DNA of 64,000 bases from Pelobacter sp. (GCA_030824515.1 JAVBXN010000011.1:1-64000); one strand, 5' to 3'. Shown: positions 21,291-32,600, numbered from the stretch's first letter. Notes: generated from the letters alone by a model not told the origin. A program made the numbers and translations.

Positions 21291-22919
21291 ATGCAACCGG
21301 ATTCCAGGCAGCAATCACCCTTCCGGAACAGTGATCATTTACGTCTGACGGACCGGGAACGCAACCTCATGTTTTCCCCACTGCGCCTGGTGCTGACCCT
21401 GGCGCTCAGTGTCTTCATAATTGAAACATTCGTAATGATCCTGCTCTATGTCCTGCCGAACATGCCTCCCCCGCTGGAATTCCTGCTGGACTCGACCATA
21501 CTGACGCTGTTCCTCTGCCCGATACTTTACCTCTGGCTTTTCAAACCGCTGTTGCACCTGGTTAGCGAGTATCGCGAAAATGCGCTCCAGCTGCAGGGAT
21601 GCAAGATCAATCTCGAGGAGAAGGTCCGGGAAAGAACCGTCGAGCTCGATCTGGCGGTACAGATGCTGCAAAAGGAAAATGAAGCCCGGCGTGTAATCGA
21701 ATCGGCGCTGCGCGAGAGCGAGACGCGCTTCCGCCAGATCTTCGAACAGAGCGAGGATGCCATCATCCTGATTTCATCGGATGACCTCTCCTTTCTGGAT
21801 GTAAATATCCCAGCCGAACGGCTTTTCAATCGGAAAAGGAATGAACTTATCTCTTCGGGACTGGAGGGTCTCGGACTGGAACCGGCCAACGAACTGGCCG
21901 ACGCGATCGGGTTAATTTTAACAAAAAAGAAACTCAACAACATCGATCATCTTGAATGTCGCACCCTGGACAACGACACACGCATACTCTCTTTCCGTGG
22001 CAAGATGATTACCCTGCAGGGAACTGAAGTCATTCTGGCAACTTTTCGCGACATCACCAGGCGGGTGCGGATGGAGGAAGACTCCCGCAACCTGCAGTCG
22101 CGCCTGATCCACGCCAACCGCATGACCTCGCTGGGACTGTTGGTCAGCAGCGTGGCCCACGAGATCAACAATCCCACCAACTATATCCTGGCCAACGCCG
22201 GCATCATCAAGAAAGCCTGGATTGACATGGAACCGCTTCTGGAAGAGCGCTACCGCAACGAGGGAGATTTTGCGGTCGGCCAGACGACCTGGAAAGATGC
22301 GCGCACCTTCCTGCCGGACGCGTTCGACGGAATCCAGGACGGCGCCCGCCGCATCATGGAAACGGTCGACAACCTGAAGGGATACAGCCGCGACAACCAG
22401 TCACTCCGCGAAACCAGGGCCGACATCAACGACGTTGTCAGGCTGTCGGCATCAATACTGGGACACCACATTTCCCGCATGACCGGCAACTTCCGCATGG
22501 AGCTGGCGGAAAACCTGCCGCCGGTCAAAGGCAACATACGCCAACTGGAACAGGTCGTGACCAACCTGATCCAGAACGCGCTGCAGGCGCTGCCGGACAA
22601 GAGTAGCGGCGTACTGGTTTCCAGCGAATTCGACCTGACCGCCAACGAAATCATCGTCCGGATAGCGGACGAGGGGTGCGGGATCGGCAACGACCTGGCG
22701 GACCACATCATGGAACCGTTCTTCACGACCCGGCTGGAGCAGGGGGGCACCGGCCTGGGGCTGTCCATCTGCGCCACCATCGTCAAGGACCATGGTGGAC
22801 ACCTCGAGTTCAGTTCGGAAGCGGGACATGGCACGACCTTCTCGATGCACCTGCCGGCCGCGAAACATTCCGGCGACATAACACCAGACGCAGTGGAGGC
22901 AGCTCATGACAACGGATAG
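21291..22919 (+). CDS. membrane PAS sensor histidine kinase
   Basis: A 542-residue kinase starting at an ATG with GGAGGT six bases upstream; the longer frame from 21111 lacks coding character. Two transmembrane helices (about 29-53 and 63-85) with almost no periplasmic loop anchor it, followed by a coiled coil, a PAS domain (about 140-260, RQIFEQSEDAIILIS), a HisKA-like region with VAHEINNPTNYIL and an HATPase_c domain ending in GGTGLGLSICATIVKDHGG. The lack of a periplasmic domain suggests a cytoplasmic or membrane signal sensed by PAS. It overlaps the sigma-54 regulator gene by 14 bp and almost certainly phosphorylates that protein. Confidence 0.9.
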   Translation: MQPDSRQQSPFRNSDHLRLTDRERNLMFSPLRLVLTLALSVFIIETFVMILLYVLPNMPPPLEFLLDSTILTLFLCPILYLWLFKPLLHLVSEYRENALQLQGCKINLEEKVRERTVELDLAVQMLQKENEARRVIESALRESETRFRQIFEQSEDAIILISSDDLSFLDVNIPAERLFNRKRNELISSGLEGLGLEPANELADAIGLILTKKKLNNIDHLECRTLDNDTRILSFRGKMITLQGTEVILATFRDITRRVRMEEDSRNLQSRLIHANRMTSLGLLVSSVAHEINNPTNYILANAGIIKKAWIDMEPLLEERYRNEGDFAVGQTTWKDARTFLPDAFDGIQDGARRIMETVDNLKGYSRDNQSLRETRADINDVVRLSASILGHHISRMTGNFRMELAENLPPVKGNIRQLEQVVTNLIQNALQALPDKSSGVLVSSEFDLTANEIIVRIADEGCGIGNDLADHIMEPFFTTRLEQGGTGLGLSICATIVKDHGGHLEFSSEAGHGTTFSMHLPAAKHSGDITPDAVEAAHDNG

Positions 22920-24339
22920 GCAGAGCCGGATTCTGATTGTGGATGACGAGGTAAACGTCCTCAAGGCCAGCTCGTCCACCCTCAAAATGCACGGCTTCAG
23001 CAATGTACGGACCGAAGAGGACAGCCGCAGGGTTCTTGACCTGCTGGCATCAGAAAAAGTCGACCTGGTCATCCTGGATCTGTATATGCCGCATATCAGC
23101 GGCATGGAACTGTTACCCCGGATAACGGAACGATACCCGGAGATCCCGATCGTGATCGTCACAGCTGCCTATGAGATCGAACGGGCGGTATCCTGCATCA
23201 AAATGGGCGCCTTCGATTACATGGTCAAGCCGGTCGAGAACGACCGCCTGGTGACAACGATCATAAAGGCGCTGGAGCATTCGGCCCTGACCCGGCAGCT
23301 GACGCTGATCAGGGACAATCTGCTCTACAAGAGTCCGGAGCGTCCGGAAGCCTTTGACGATATAATCACCCAGGACGCCGGCCTGCTGAAACTGTTTCAG
23401 TATATCGAGATTGTGGCCCGCACGATGCAGCCGGTGCTTGTTTACGGGGAATCCGGCACCGGCAAGGAACTGATCGCCCGCGCCCTCCATCGTTTGAGCG
23501 GCTGCAAGGGGGAGCTGGTCTCGGTAAACCTGGCCGGACTGGACGACAACATGTTTTCCGACACGCTCTTCGGACATCGCCGGGGAGCTTTTACCGGAGC
23601 GGACACCACCCGCGAAGGGCTGGTTGTCAGGGCGGCTGACGGAGTGCTGTTCCTGGATGAAATCGGCGACCTGAGCCAATCTTCACAGCTCAAGCTGCTC
23701 AGGCTTATTCAGGAAAGGGAGTTCTACCCGGTAGGGTCGGATACCCCGCGCCAATGCACTGCCAGGATTGTCTGCGCCAGCAACGGGGACATCAAGGCCC
23801 TGGTCGCGGATGGGCATTTCCGTAACGACCTTTATTACCGTCTCTGCACCCACCTGATTGCGCTTCCCCCCTTAAGGAAACGCAAGCAGGACATACCGCT
23901 GCTTCTGGCGCATTTCGTCAGCCAATCCGCCACCAGGCTCGGCAAACGCATACCCGCCTATCCACGGGAGCTGGTGGATCTGCTGGCAACCTATTCCTTT
24001 CCGGGCAATATTCGTGAACTCCAGGGATTCGTGTTCGATGCGGTGGCACGCTGCACGACCGGAACGCTTTCGCTGGATCCGTTCAAAAGCATGATCTCTG
24101 GCCAGTCCCTGCCGCCGGCCACGCCGGTTTTAAACGATGATGACGCGGGAAATGACGAGCTGGCTCAACAACTGGAAGGCGTCTGGGGACACTTCCCGAC
24201 CCTGCGCGAGGCGGAGGACACGGTCGTCATGGCTGCAATGAAATCAGCGCGTGGCAATCAGGGCATCGCCGCCAGCATGCTCGGCCTGAAACGCCAGACG
24301 CTCAACATGCGACTGAAGATCATGGCCCAACGCAGTTGA
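22906..24339 (+). CDS. sigma-54-dependent NtrC-family response regulator
   Basis: A 477-residue transcription activator. The receiver domain (about 1-125) has the phospho-acceptor in LVILDLYMPHISG. The AAA+ domain (about 150-375) has Walker A GESGTGKE, the sigma-54 contact loop GAFTGAD (as RRGAFTGADTT), and Walker B VLFLDEIGDL. A Fis-type helix-turn-helix closes the protein (GIAASMLGLKRQTLNMRLK). It is cotranscribed with the preceding kinase. Its targets are unknown; the convergent copper-oxidase operon next door is one candidate, but I saw no clear -24/-12 site there. Confidence 0.93.
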   Translation: MTTDRQSRILIVDDEVNVLKASSSTLKMHGFSNVRTEEDSRRVLDLLASEKVDLVILDLYMPHISGMELLPRITERYPEIPIVIVTAAYEIERAVSCIKMGAFDYMVKPVENDRLVTTIIKALEHSALTRQLTLIRDNLLYKSPERPEAFDDIITQDAGLLKLFQYIEIVARTMQPVLVYGESGTGKELIARALHRLSGCKGELVSVNLAGLDDNMFSDTLFGHRRGAFTGADTTREGLVVRAADGVLFLDEIGDLSQSSQLKLLRLIQEREFYPVGSDTPRQCTARIVCASNGDIKALVADGHFRNDLYYRLCTHLIALPPLRKRKQDIPLLLAHFVSQSATRLGKRIPAYPRELVDLLATYSFPGNIRELQGFVFDAVARCTTGTLSLDPFKSMISGQSLPPATPVLNDDDAGNDELAQQLEGVWGHFPTLREAEDTVVMAAMKSARGNQGIAASMLGLKRQTLNMRLKIMAQRS

Positions 24340-24382
24340 GGCAAGAAAAAGCAGTCCTGATTAGTACCCATCCCCCTCCTGA

Positions 24383-24403
24383 CCTCCCCCTTGAAGGGGA
24401 GGG
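24383..24403. repeat. short palindromic repeat, same family as 1-255
   Basis: CCTCCCCCTTGAAGGGGAGG-type palindrome preceded by CCCCTCCTGA, resembling the C/G-armed palindromes at 70-92 and 215-237. It lies in the 220-bp gap between convergent genes. Confidence 0.6.
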
Positions 24404-24492
24404 AGATTTTATTAGCGAGATATCAGTGCTTCTGGAAATAGTTACCCCCGAAAGCCGTTTTTGGGGTTGAGGCTTTCCCGGTTCCGGTGATG

Positions 24493-24527
24493 AAAAAAGG
24501 GCTGCGATGGATTCGCAGCCCTTTTTG
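24493..24527. terminator. bidirectional rho-independent terminator
   Basis: A run of A, then GGGCTGCGA, a 5-nt loop, TCGCAGCCC, then a run of T. It lies between the convergent sigma-54 regulator gene (plus) and the multicopper oxidase gene (minus), with U-tracts in both directions. Confidence 0.9.
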
Positions 24528-24559
24528 TTTTGCATGACCGGCCAGGTTTTCCCGGCGGA

Positions 24560-27500
24560 TCAGTTCTCGACCCGCATGATGCCCCACTGGCCGTTCAGGA
24601 AATGGACCGGGAGCATGTCGCGGTAGAGGTAATCACCGGTGATTCCGAACGCCCCGCCCGCCCCGAACTCGGGGATGATGTCGTAATGCTCCGATGGACC
24701 AAGCTGGTCCTGGGTACCGGTCCAGTAAGACTTCTGGCTGCGGGCTATTCTGGTGGAGTTGTTGATGTACGGCTCGCGCTGCCAGACATGTCCGTTCAAC
24801 CCGAAAACGTGGTTGCGGTTCTGGCCGCCGGGGTTGACGATCCTCACCCGGACCTCGTCCCCCTTCTTGGCGGTGAAGACCGGTGTGACCGGATCCAGCG
24901 GGTTGGCCGGGTTGGACGGATCGGCGCCAAGGCCAGCCAGATTGTTGGAAAGGGCGTCGGTAAAATCCCGCTGCTTGATCTGGGCGGCGCTGGCCAGCGG
25001 ATTGATGCCCATCCTGAACCAGAGCGGCTCGCTGCGGTAGTTGTAGGCCTTGAGACCGGTATCCAGCGCATCCTCCATCCCGGTCGTGATCGGCACCGGC
25101 GTTCCGTTGCCGAACTGCATCGCGATGTTGTTCTGGATCACCAGCACCTGCTCACGGAAAGTGCTGTTGTCGGCCTTAACCACAACCGCCGAAGCCCTGG
25201 AGGGACGCTGCCCCAGTGGCACACGGGCATGGGGGGTCGGATAATCCTCCACCCAGCTGGAACCCTGCGGTTCGATCACCAGGGCGCCGATCACACCTTT
25301 GCTGGGCTGCTTGATGCCGTCGGGCGGCATCAGGTTCGCAACCCCGAACTCCACCGGCGTCGCGATACGCTGGTTGTTGACGATCCTGACATCTCCGGCG
25401 TACCAGCGGTAGGAAACCGTGTTGCCGGGGGCGACGGTCTGGTCCGGGTTGATGCCGACCCGGGTGCCGTCGGCACGGGTAATGTCGAACTCCACCAACT
25501 GGGGATGGAGTCCCACAACAGAGGAAGTCTTGACCTGATTGTAGTTGAAGTTGTCGATTATGTTGACGACCGCGCTGAAACCGGGCTGTTCATTGATCGG
25601 ATTGGTTACACGGTTGCGCAGGGTCACTTCGATGCAGTCGCCGGCAGCAGCGCGCAGCACCAGCGGCTCGATCGGCACACCGGCCACAAGTTTCGGTGGC
25701 GCCTGATTATCCAGATCGGAACTGCGGACGTAGATTATTGATGACGAGTCATTCAACGGACCGGTTCCCAGCGCGCCGGAACGGCTGTTATAGACCAGGG
25801 TGCCGCCGGGGAGGGAATCCTGGGCCGAGACCGCTGAAATATCGTAACTGCGCACCGGAGCAGTTTTAGGACAGACCCCGTTGAAATCCAGGTCGTTGCT
25901 GACTGTCGCCGGAGCCGGTCCGACCGGATTGTTGGGCAGTGGCAGCAGGTTGTTCTGACGGGTATTGTAGGAACGCAACAGGCCCCAGGTCCCGGCCCAG
26001 AGACCGTCCGCGGAAGTATTCAGCGAATACATGTAATCGGCGACACTCCCCACCTGCCCCTTGTCGGCAATTACCTGGGTATCGAAGATGAACTGCTCCG
26101 AAATGCCGGCATGCTGCGAATTGCGATAGCCCGAATTGGGCGCGCCATGCTCCTGGAGCCATTTGAGGCCATGGATGGTGGCGTTGTGCGACTCTTCGGT
26201 GGCCCCCACCTGGAAGCGGACTTTGACCTTGTCGCGATTGTAGGCCTGCAGCAGCGGGGTGTACGGGTCGCTGGGCGCCACGTTGGCGGTCAGCGGCGGA
26301 TAGAAGGTCGGCTGCACATTCAGAAGCGGATTGGCCCGGACGATATTGGAGGCATAGGCATAGGCCATGTCGCCGGCCGCACCGGCGGCCTGGGTGTTGG
26401 TCTGCGGATCGCGGACACGTTCCGCGACCGGCTCGTTGCGGTAGTTGACCAGGAAGGTGCCGTCATCGTTGACCGAAATCGCGGTGGGACATGGCGGCGC
26501 GGTGCCGTTGGGACAGATCTGCGGCTTGCGGTAGATAAACGGCAGTCCGACCTCTTCCCGTCCCGGGGGATTGATGGCCTTGGCCGGGCTGGTGCACGGG
26601 ACCGTGTGACAGGCGCCGTTTTCGTAGGCGATCGTAAAGTCGGCCACCTGGAACATGAATTCGCGGTAACTGTCGGCCGGGTTGGCGGTGATGATGTCGG
26701 CCCGCCAGCTGGTGGGACCGCCGTCAAAGCGGCCGCCGTAGAACTGGCCGGTTTCCGGGTTGCGCCAGCGGGAGCCCTGCGGCTCGGTGATCAGCGTGGC
26801 ATACAGACCGGCCTGCTGGTGGGTCGAGGGGCCGAAGTGATCGTGGGTAAAGACATTGCCCAGGGTCCGCTCCTCCCCCTTGTTGTTGAGCAGCACGTCC
26901 ACGTACCAGCGCTGGACCGTGGTCCTGGCTCCGCTGATGTCCCGGCCGTTGAAGCTGGATCCGAAATAGGAGTGCGGCCTGGGAGTCAGCAGCATCTTGC
27001 CGGTGGCTGCGTCGGTAGGAAAACCGTCACTGTCGGGCGCTTTCAGTCCGCCGGTGAAATTGATCGCATGGATCCGCTCGCGAACCTCGTCCGGGCTCAT
27101 GGTGCCGTCTTCGTAGTTGAAGCCGTTGGCCGAACCGTCGGAGGAGGTTACGTCGAACTTGACCAGGTGAATATGCTGGCCGATGATGTCGGTCGGTGTC
27201 TTGACCTGGAAATCATCCTGCTCGTAGATGCTGGGCACCAGGTTGGTGTGGAAGAAGTTGACGCACTCGTTGCTGTTGGCGCGAATAAAGAACGGTTCGG
27301 GAGGCCTTGTGCCGTCCACCGTGGCCTGGGCGTCGCCCCACAGCGAGATGATCCGTGACTGGGGGAAATGCTGGCCCAGCTTGTTCAGTTTCATGTCGAA
27401 CTGTATGTTGGCGGCCTTGTAGATGCGGTTCACCCCGGTCTGGCCGCCATTGTCGGAGCGGCAGGGATCGGCAAATGGCGCCCCGGGGATCGGCGGCATG

Positions 27501-29659
27501 CCGTTGGTAATAAACGAGGACGCCACACCATTCGGCAGGAAGGTGGGGTGGTTTCTGCGGGCATGAAAGGCCATGCCGGCCCGTTCGGCGCGGGTGCCGG
27601 TCTCGGGAATCAGGTCGGACTGCACCGCCAGCAGCTCTTTGTTGAAATCCAGCGGAGTCACGGTCGAATGGGAAGCGGCCGGATCGGCCGGGATTCCATT
27701 GGCGCTGCCGCGCACCAGGTGACGCGGCAGGCCGCCATCCTCTATGATATCCAGTGGCGGCGTAGCCGGGCGGTGTCCGGCTTTCATCCCCAGGTTGAAT
27801 GGGTAACCGGCGTTTTTATCCGGCTCGTCGTACACGATCTGGCCACCACGGTAACCGGAAGCGGAATCGGTGGCGATATGGACCTTGCCCGGAATCGGAG
27901 CCATCGGATTGGTCGGTATTGGAATAACGGCCGGTATGAAGGTTCCTGCAATTATTTCGCCATCCGGCAGTGCCCGGCTGCCCGGTTTCGGCACCTGGTG
28001 GCACTGGGGGCCGTTGGGATCGTTGGGCGGCAGGCAGAGCGGATCGGCCGGATCCGGGATCAGCTCGGTGCCGGCCTCGAAAACATCGTGGTTGCGATAC
28101 AGCGCCCACATCCCCTGGGCGAAGTGGGGATAGAAATGGCAGTGGAAAATCGCGTCACCCTGCTGGGTGTTGCGGTTGCCGCTATTGTAGACCATTTCGT
28201 AGGTATAGGCCGAACCGGGGCCGATGCCCTGGGCATCCAGGTAGGTGCCGCCGTCGTCATCGGGCGAGAACAGCCACTGCTGGGCGTGCAGGTGAAATAC
28301 GTGAAACTCCTTGCCTACATGCAGATTACGGATTTTGGCCCGGTCGCCGATATAGGAGTGGAACACGTTGGAGGGGTCGGCCGGATAAAGCGACTTGGTG
28401 GCCTTTGGCCCGGTGATCAGGTTGCCGGCGTTGTCGGTCGTATTGGCCGGAACATCCACCAGCAGTCCCGGGTCGCTGACCGCCCACGAGGTCAAAAAGA
28501 ACTCTTCGAACTTGCACTCCGGGCAATCCCAGGTGGGACCGACGCCGAGCCGGTTGGCAACCACCTCGGTCCCGACCGCGTTCGATCCGTAGTTGATCAT
28601 GAAGGCATCCTTGACGCCGGCCAGAGTGAACTTGAAGGCCGGATCGGAGAAGATCGGGAAAGGCTGGACAGCCTCGACCTCGTCATGGAAGATAACGGTA
28701 AACTCCCTGAAGGCCTTGTCGCGGTTCGGATAGGCCGGGTTCCTGGAGTAGGTGCCGCCCGGGAAATCGCCATGGTTCGGCCCGGTGATGATCGCATTAA
28801 GCTCGTTATGGACGATCCTGTTTTCAGCATTGGTGATTCTCAGGACCGGTTGCCCTTCGAAACGATGGCCGGGAGGGTAAACCGCATTATAGTCGATCAC
28901 GGGGTGCTTTCCACCCACCGCGGTCCCGGTGGTCGCCAGCAGCAATTCGGCATTGGTCACGGTGCTACGGTACCACTCGGCCCCTCGCTTCTGAACGTTC
29001 AACGAACCGAACAGGCCGAAGGAGGTCTGCCCCTGGAGCCCTTCGCCGCTGACCACGTCGGATTGGCTGGTGATGTGATAGGCGCCTTCATGTTCGCCGC
29101 GCACGGTATAGACGAATGTTCCGCCGGGACCGACCAGTCCGGACGGCGACCTGCCGACATTTACACCCTGGTCGGTGATGCTGTTGACCAGCGAGACCCC
29201 CTTGAAGGTCACCCCCACCGAGCGTGTCGCGGGTTGCTGATCGAAACCGGCCAAAGTCAACGGCGCCGGAGCCAGCAGATTCTGGAAGTTGACCTGCAGA
29301 CAGTCGCCTTCGTTGACCCTTAACGCCAGCGGGCGGGGGCGCTTGTCGTCGCGCAGTTTCACCTGTCCGGCCTGCAGCGAGTTGACGCAGGTGGCTCCGG
29401 GATTCTGGGCGGCAGGCGCCAGCACCGAGCACTCCGGCAATCCGCTGGTCTTATCCACCACATCGATGCGCAGCGCAAAGATCTCGCCGATCGGATTTAC
29501 CGCTCCCAGCCGGTTGAACATGATCTGCTGATCAAGCGCGACAACATCAGAGATCACCACATTGGAGCAAACCGCCGCCTGCGACGGTTGCGCCGGAAAC
29601 AGCACCAGCGCGCCTCCCAGCACTCCTCCTGCCAATATAAATCTAATTAGTTCTCTCAT
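24560..29659 (-). CDS. giant secreted multicopper oxidase (MofA-like size and type)
   Basis: A 1699-residue exported oxidase; signal peptide about 1-29 ending PSQA. ATG 29659 is chosen because AGGTGG precedes it; an in-frame GTG at 29668 lies inside that site. Copper motifs are visible: HVFHLH (His453, 456, 458), HCHFYPHFAQGM (His506, Cys507, His508, His512, Met517), HIH (829-831) and HDHFGPSTH (939-947). These supply one type-1 site with a Met axial ligand and a trinuclear centre. The order is permuted, since classical oxidases have both HxH motifs first. Regions about 1158-1229 and 1617-1696 resemble the 453-522 module but lack the ligands. Size and layout recall manganese-oxidase-type proteins (MofA, MnxG); the substrate is unproven. 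It is last in an operon with two large surface proteins. Confidence 0.85.
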   Translation of the reverse strand: MRELIRFILAGGVLGGALVLFPAQPSQAAVCSNVVISDVVALDQQIMFNRLGAVNPIGEIFALRIDVVDKTSGLPECSVLAPAAQNPGATCVNSLQAGQVKLRDDKRPRPLALRVNEGDCLQVNFQNLLAPAPLTLAGFDQQPATRSVGVTFKGVSLVNSITDQGVNVGRSPSGLVGPGGTFVYTVRGEHEGAYHITSQSDVVSGEGLQGQTSFGLFGSLNVQKRGAEWYRSTVTNAELLLATTGTAVGGKHPVIDYNAVYPPGHRFEGQPVLRITNAENRIVHNELNAIITGPNHGDFPGGTYSRNPAYPNRDKAFREFTVIFHDEVEAVQPFPIFSDPAFKFTLAGVKDAFMINYGSNAVGTEVVANRLGVGPTWDCPECKFEEFFLTSWAVSDPGLLVDVPANTTDNAGNLITGPKATKSLYPADPSNVFHSYIGDRAKIRNLHVGKEFHVFHLHAQQWLFSPDDDGGTYLDAQGIGPGSAYTYEMVYNSGNRNTQQGDAIFHCHFYPHFAQGMWALYRNHDVFEAGTELIPDPADPLCLPPNDPNGPQCHQVPKPGSRALPDGEIIAGTFIPAVIPIPTNPMAPIPGKVHIATDSASGYRGGQIVYDEPDKNAGYPFNLGMKAGHRPATPPLDIIEDGGLPRHLVRGSANGIPADPAASHSTVTPLDFNKELLAVQSDLIPETGTRAERAGMAFHARRNHPTFLPNGVASSFITNGMPPIPGAPFADPCRSDNGGQTGVNRIYKAANIQFDMKLNKLGQHFPQSRIISLWGDAQATVDGTRPPEPFFIRANSNECVNFFHTNLVPSIYEQDDFQVKTPTDIIGQHIHLVKFDVTSSDGSANGFNYEDGTMSPDEVRERIHAINFTGGLKAPDSDGFPTDAATGKMLLTPRPHSYFGSSFNGRDISGARTTVQRWYVDVLLNNKGEERTLGNVFTHDHFGPSTHQQAGLYATLITEPQGSRWRNPETGQFYGGRFDGGPTSWRADIITANPADSYREFMFQVADFTIAYENGACHTVPCTSPAKAINPPGREEVGLPFIYRKPQICPNGTAPPCPTAISVNDDGTFLVNYRNEPVAERVRDPQTNTQAAGAAGDMAYAYASNIVRANPLLNVQPTFYPPLTANVAPSDPYTPLLQAYNRDKVKVRFQVGATEESHNATIHGLKWLQEHGAPNSGYRNSQHAGISEQFIFDTQVIADKGQVGSVADYMYSLNTSADGLWAGTWGLLRSYNTRQNNLLPLPNNPVGPAPATVSNDLDFNGVCPKTAPVRSYDISAVSAQDSLPGGTLVYNSRSGALGTGPLNDSSSIIYVRSSDLDNQAPPKLVAGVPIEPLVLRAAAGDCIEVTLRNRVTNPINEQPGFSAVVNIIDNFNYNQVKTSSVVGLHPQLVEFDITRADGTRVGINPDQTVAPGNTVSYRWYAGDVRIVNNQRIATPVEFGVANLMPPDGIKQPSKGVIGALVIEPQGSSWVEDYPTPHARVPLGQRPSRASAVVVKADNSTFREQVLVIQNNIAMQFGNGTPVPITTGMEDALDTGLKAYNYRSEPLWFRMGINPLASAAQIKQRDFTDALSNNLAGLGADPSNPANPLDPVTPVFTAKKGDEVRVRIVNPGGQNRNHVFGLNGHVWQREPYINNSTRIARSQKSYWTGTQDQLGPSEHYDIIPEFGAGGAFGITGDYLYRDMLPVHFLNGQWGIMRVEN

Positions 29660-29699
29660 GGCATCCACCTTTTATAGATAAAAACAACTCGAATTCCGG

Positions 29700-32600
29700 T
29701 TACTTGATAATCAGTTTATCGACAACCACGCTGCCCCTGGCAACGGTCAGCGAGCCGGTTACCGTCGTGTAGCCGCCGGTATTGGCGGAGTAGATGGTGT
29801 TCCAGCCGCCGCTCAGGAGCACCGGAATCGCACGGTTGAACAGCAGGTTCTCCAGGAACTGGTAATTCTGGGCTTTGATCACCGCGCCGGAAGCGGCAAC
29901 GTCATAGGCGTCCTGGATCGCCGGATAATCCGGTGGCGAACCGGGGGCGATTCTCACCTTGAAAACCGTATTGAACGCTGCTGTTGCGCTTTTGCTGGCG
30001 TTCATCGTGGTCGTACAGGTGCCGATACCGCTGCAGGCGCCGCTGAATGTGGCCGGCTGTTTCCAGTCAACGGGCGCGGCCACCAGGGAGACCAGGGTAT
30101 TGACGGCATAAAACGCGCTGCAATTTGCCGATGACCCGCTGGTGCAGTTCAAGGCCGGGTAACCGGCTGGAACCGCGGTAACGGTCCCGGATGCCACACC
30201 GGTGTTGTTGATGGTCAGGACGAAACTGTCGGCGGCGCTGCCGCTCAGCAGTACGGTCACGATGGCCGCCCCCTCGCCGTTGGACGGAATGTCCAGGCTG
30301 GAGTTGGATACCCCTGCCGCAAGCGGCGCATAATCCACATCCAGTGTACAGGTTTCCAGCAGCCCCAGGGTTGCGCTCGAGCAGTTGTCGCTGCTCAGGC
30401 TGAAAGCGCCGGCAGGAGGTGTTATGCTGCCGATGACCAGGTTAGCCAGCCCCTTGTTGGTAATGGTAATGGTCTGTCTGTAGGAGGCTCCCACCAGCCC
30501 GTTCTCGAAGTTAAGCAGGGTCGGAGTGAGAACGATCTGCGGGGTTGGCGGCACCAGCAACTTGGACTGCAGAACCGTGCCGTTCGCTCCGACCGCGACA
30601 TAGGTGCCGTTTCCGGCGGCAATTCCGAACAGTGAGCTGTTGATGTAATCGGCTCCGGTATTGACCACCCAGCCGGCGCCGGCCGACTCTTTGGAAATGA
30701 TGAAATCATCGTTGCCGACGGCAACGAACTGTCCGTTGAAATAGGCGATGCCCTGGAACTTGTTGATCAGGGTGGCCGGTACCGGCAACAGCTCCGAAGT
30801 CCAGTTCTCGCCCTTGTCCGCAGAAACGAAGGACTCGTTTCCGATGCCGACGGCACGATAGACGCCATCGCCGTAGGCAACGCCGGTCAGGTCGAAACCG
30901 TTGATGACCGGGCTGATGACCTCATCCCACGAGATTCCGTCATCCGACCTGAGCAGCGCTCCCAGCTCCCCGGCGGCAACATAGCTGTTGTTGCCGTAGG
31001 CGATGCTGGTCAGCGGCCAGCCGGTCTGGGTGATCTTCTGTACAAAGGTCCAGTTGATGCCGTCCGTGGAGGTGAGTATCGCGGCGCCTTCCGGAAGCGG
31101 GCCGCCGGACTGGTTGTAGTCGCCCACCGCGGTGAACCTGCCGTTGGCGAAGACGATGCCGTTGATTCCGAGGAAGCTGCCGGAATTGCGGCTGATCCAG
31201 TTGATACCGTCGGCAGAGGTAAGTATGGTTGCTTTGCCGCCGGGGTTGACTGAAGCGCTGTAGCTGCTCCTGCCGACCGCCACGAAGATCCCGTTGCCGT
31301 AGGCGGACGCGGTCAGGTTCTGAGCGCCGGCCGGAACGGCCTGGGAGACCCAGGTATTGCCGTTGTCCTGGGATGTGACGATCGCCGCGCTGGCCGGAGC
31401 GTTGCCGCTGGCCGGCTCGCCGCCGACCGCAACGAAGGCGCCGTTACCGCGCGTCACACCTTTCAGTGTTGCGGAGGTGACGCTCCTCAACTGGCTGATC
31501 CAGGCCACGGCATCCGCCGAAGTCAGGATATTGCCATTGTCGCCGGCCACCAGAACCTGGGGAACATTCGGAATAACACTCCGGTTGAGCCCGATCACTG
31601 CGGTCTGGAGCACAACGCCGCTGCCGGCGTTCGAGAGCCCGGTAAACTGGCTGGTCCAGTTGACGCCCAGGTTTTCAGACGTCAGCACTTCACCGTCGCT
31701 GCCGACCGCCACGAAGATATCCTGCGGACTCCCGGCGGCGCCGATGGTCCCGAAAGCGACCCCTTTCAGATTGGCCACCGAGAAAACGCTGATCGGGTTC
31801 CAGGTGACACCGTTGTCGGAGGAAGTGGTTACCTGGCCGAAATCGCCCACCGCAACGAAGGTATCGTTGCCGTAGGTTATGGAATTGATGCTGCCTCCGC
31901 GATTTACCAGGTCATCGGGGATCCTGGTCCAGCTGACACCATTGTCGGCCGAGGTGAAGATGACTCCGCCCATTCCGACAGCCACCAGCTTGCCGGCGGC
32001 ACCCGCAGCGATATCGAACAGATCGAGTGTTTCATTGATTGCCAGCAAGGGGCTGCGATCGACCCAGTTGATGCCATCCGTGGAAGTCAGGACCGTGATT
32101 CTGGGCACGTAGGGGGGGTTCTCGTTAATCTGGCTGTTGCCGACGGCAACAAAGACCGTGCCGTTAAAAGTGACGCAGTTCAGGTGGCTGGCGGTGCCGG
32201 AGCTCTGTTCGTTCCAGGTTATGCCACCATCGATGGAGAGCAGGATCCGGCCGCCGTTTCCGACCGCCACATATTTGCCCGCGCCGGCCGCGACACCGTT
32301 CAGGTTCATGGTGCCGCTCTGGCGCATGACCCAGTCAATGCCGTTGTCGGATGTCATGATCACACCGAAATCGCCGACCGCCGCATAATTACCGGCTGCG
32401 TCCGTATCGACACTCTTGATCGTCAACCCCTGCGGAAGCGGATTGCGCCAGTTCCAGGTACGGATGTTGGTTGGAACGAAGCTGGCGTTGATGCTGGAGC
32501 CGTTGCGCATCACGTTGAAGAAGGTGAAATTGTTGACCGCGCCCAGGTGGGTTGTCACCGGATTGAAGACTCCGGTTCCGTTGCCGCCGCCATCGAGCAC

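Noticed and set aside
27368-29323. 651-codon plus-strand frame opposite the multicopper oxidase gene
   Set aside because: Antisense shadow of a real gene with clear copper motifs; no ribosome-binding site and no family features.
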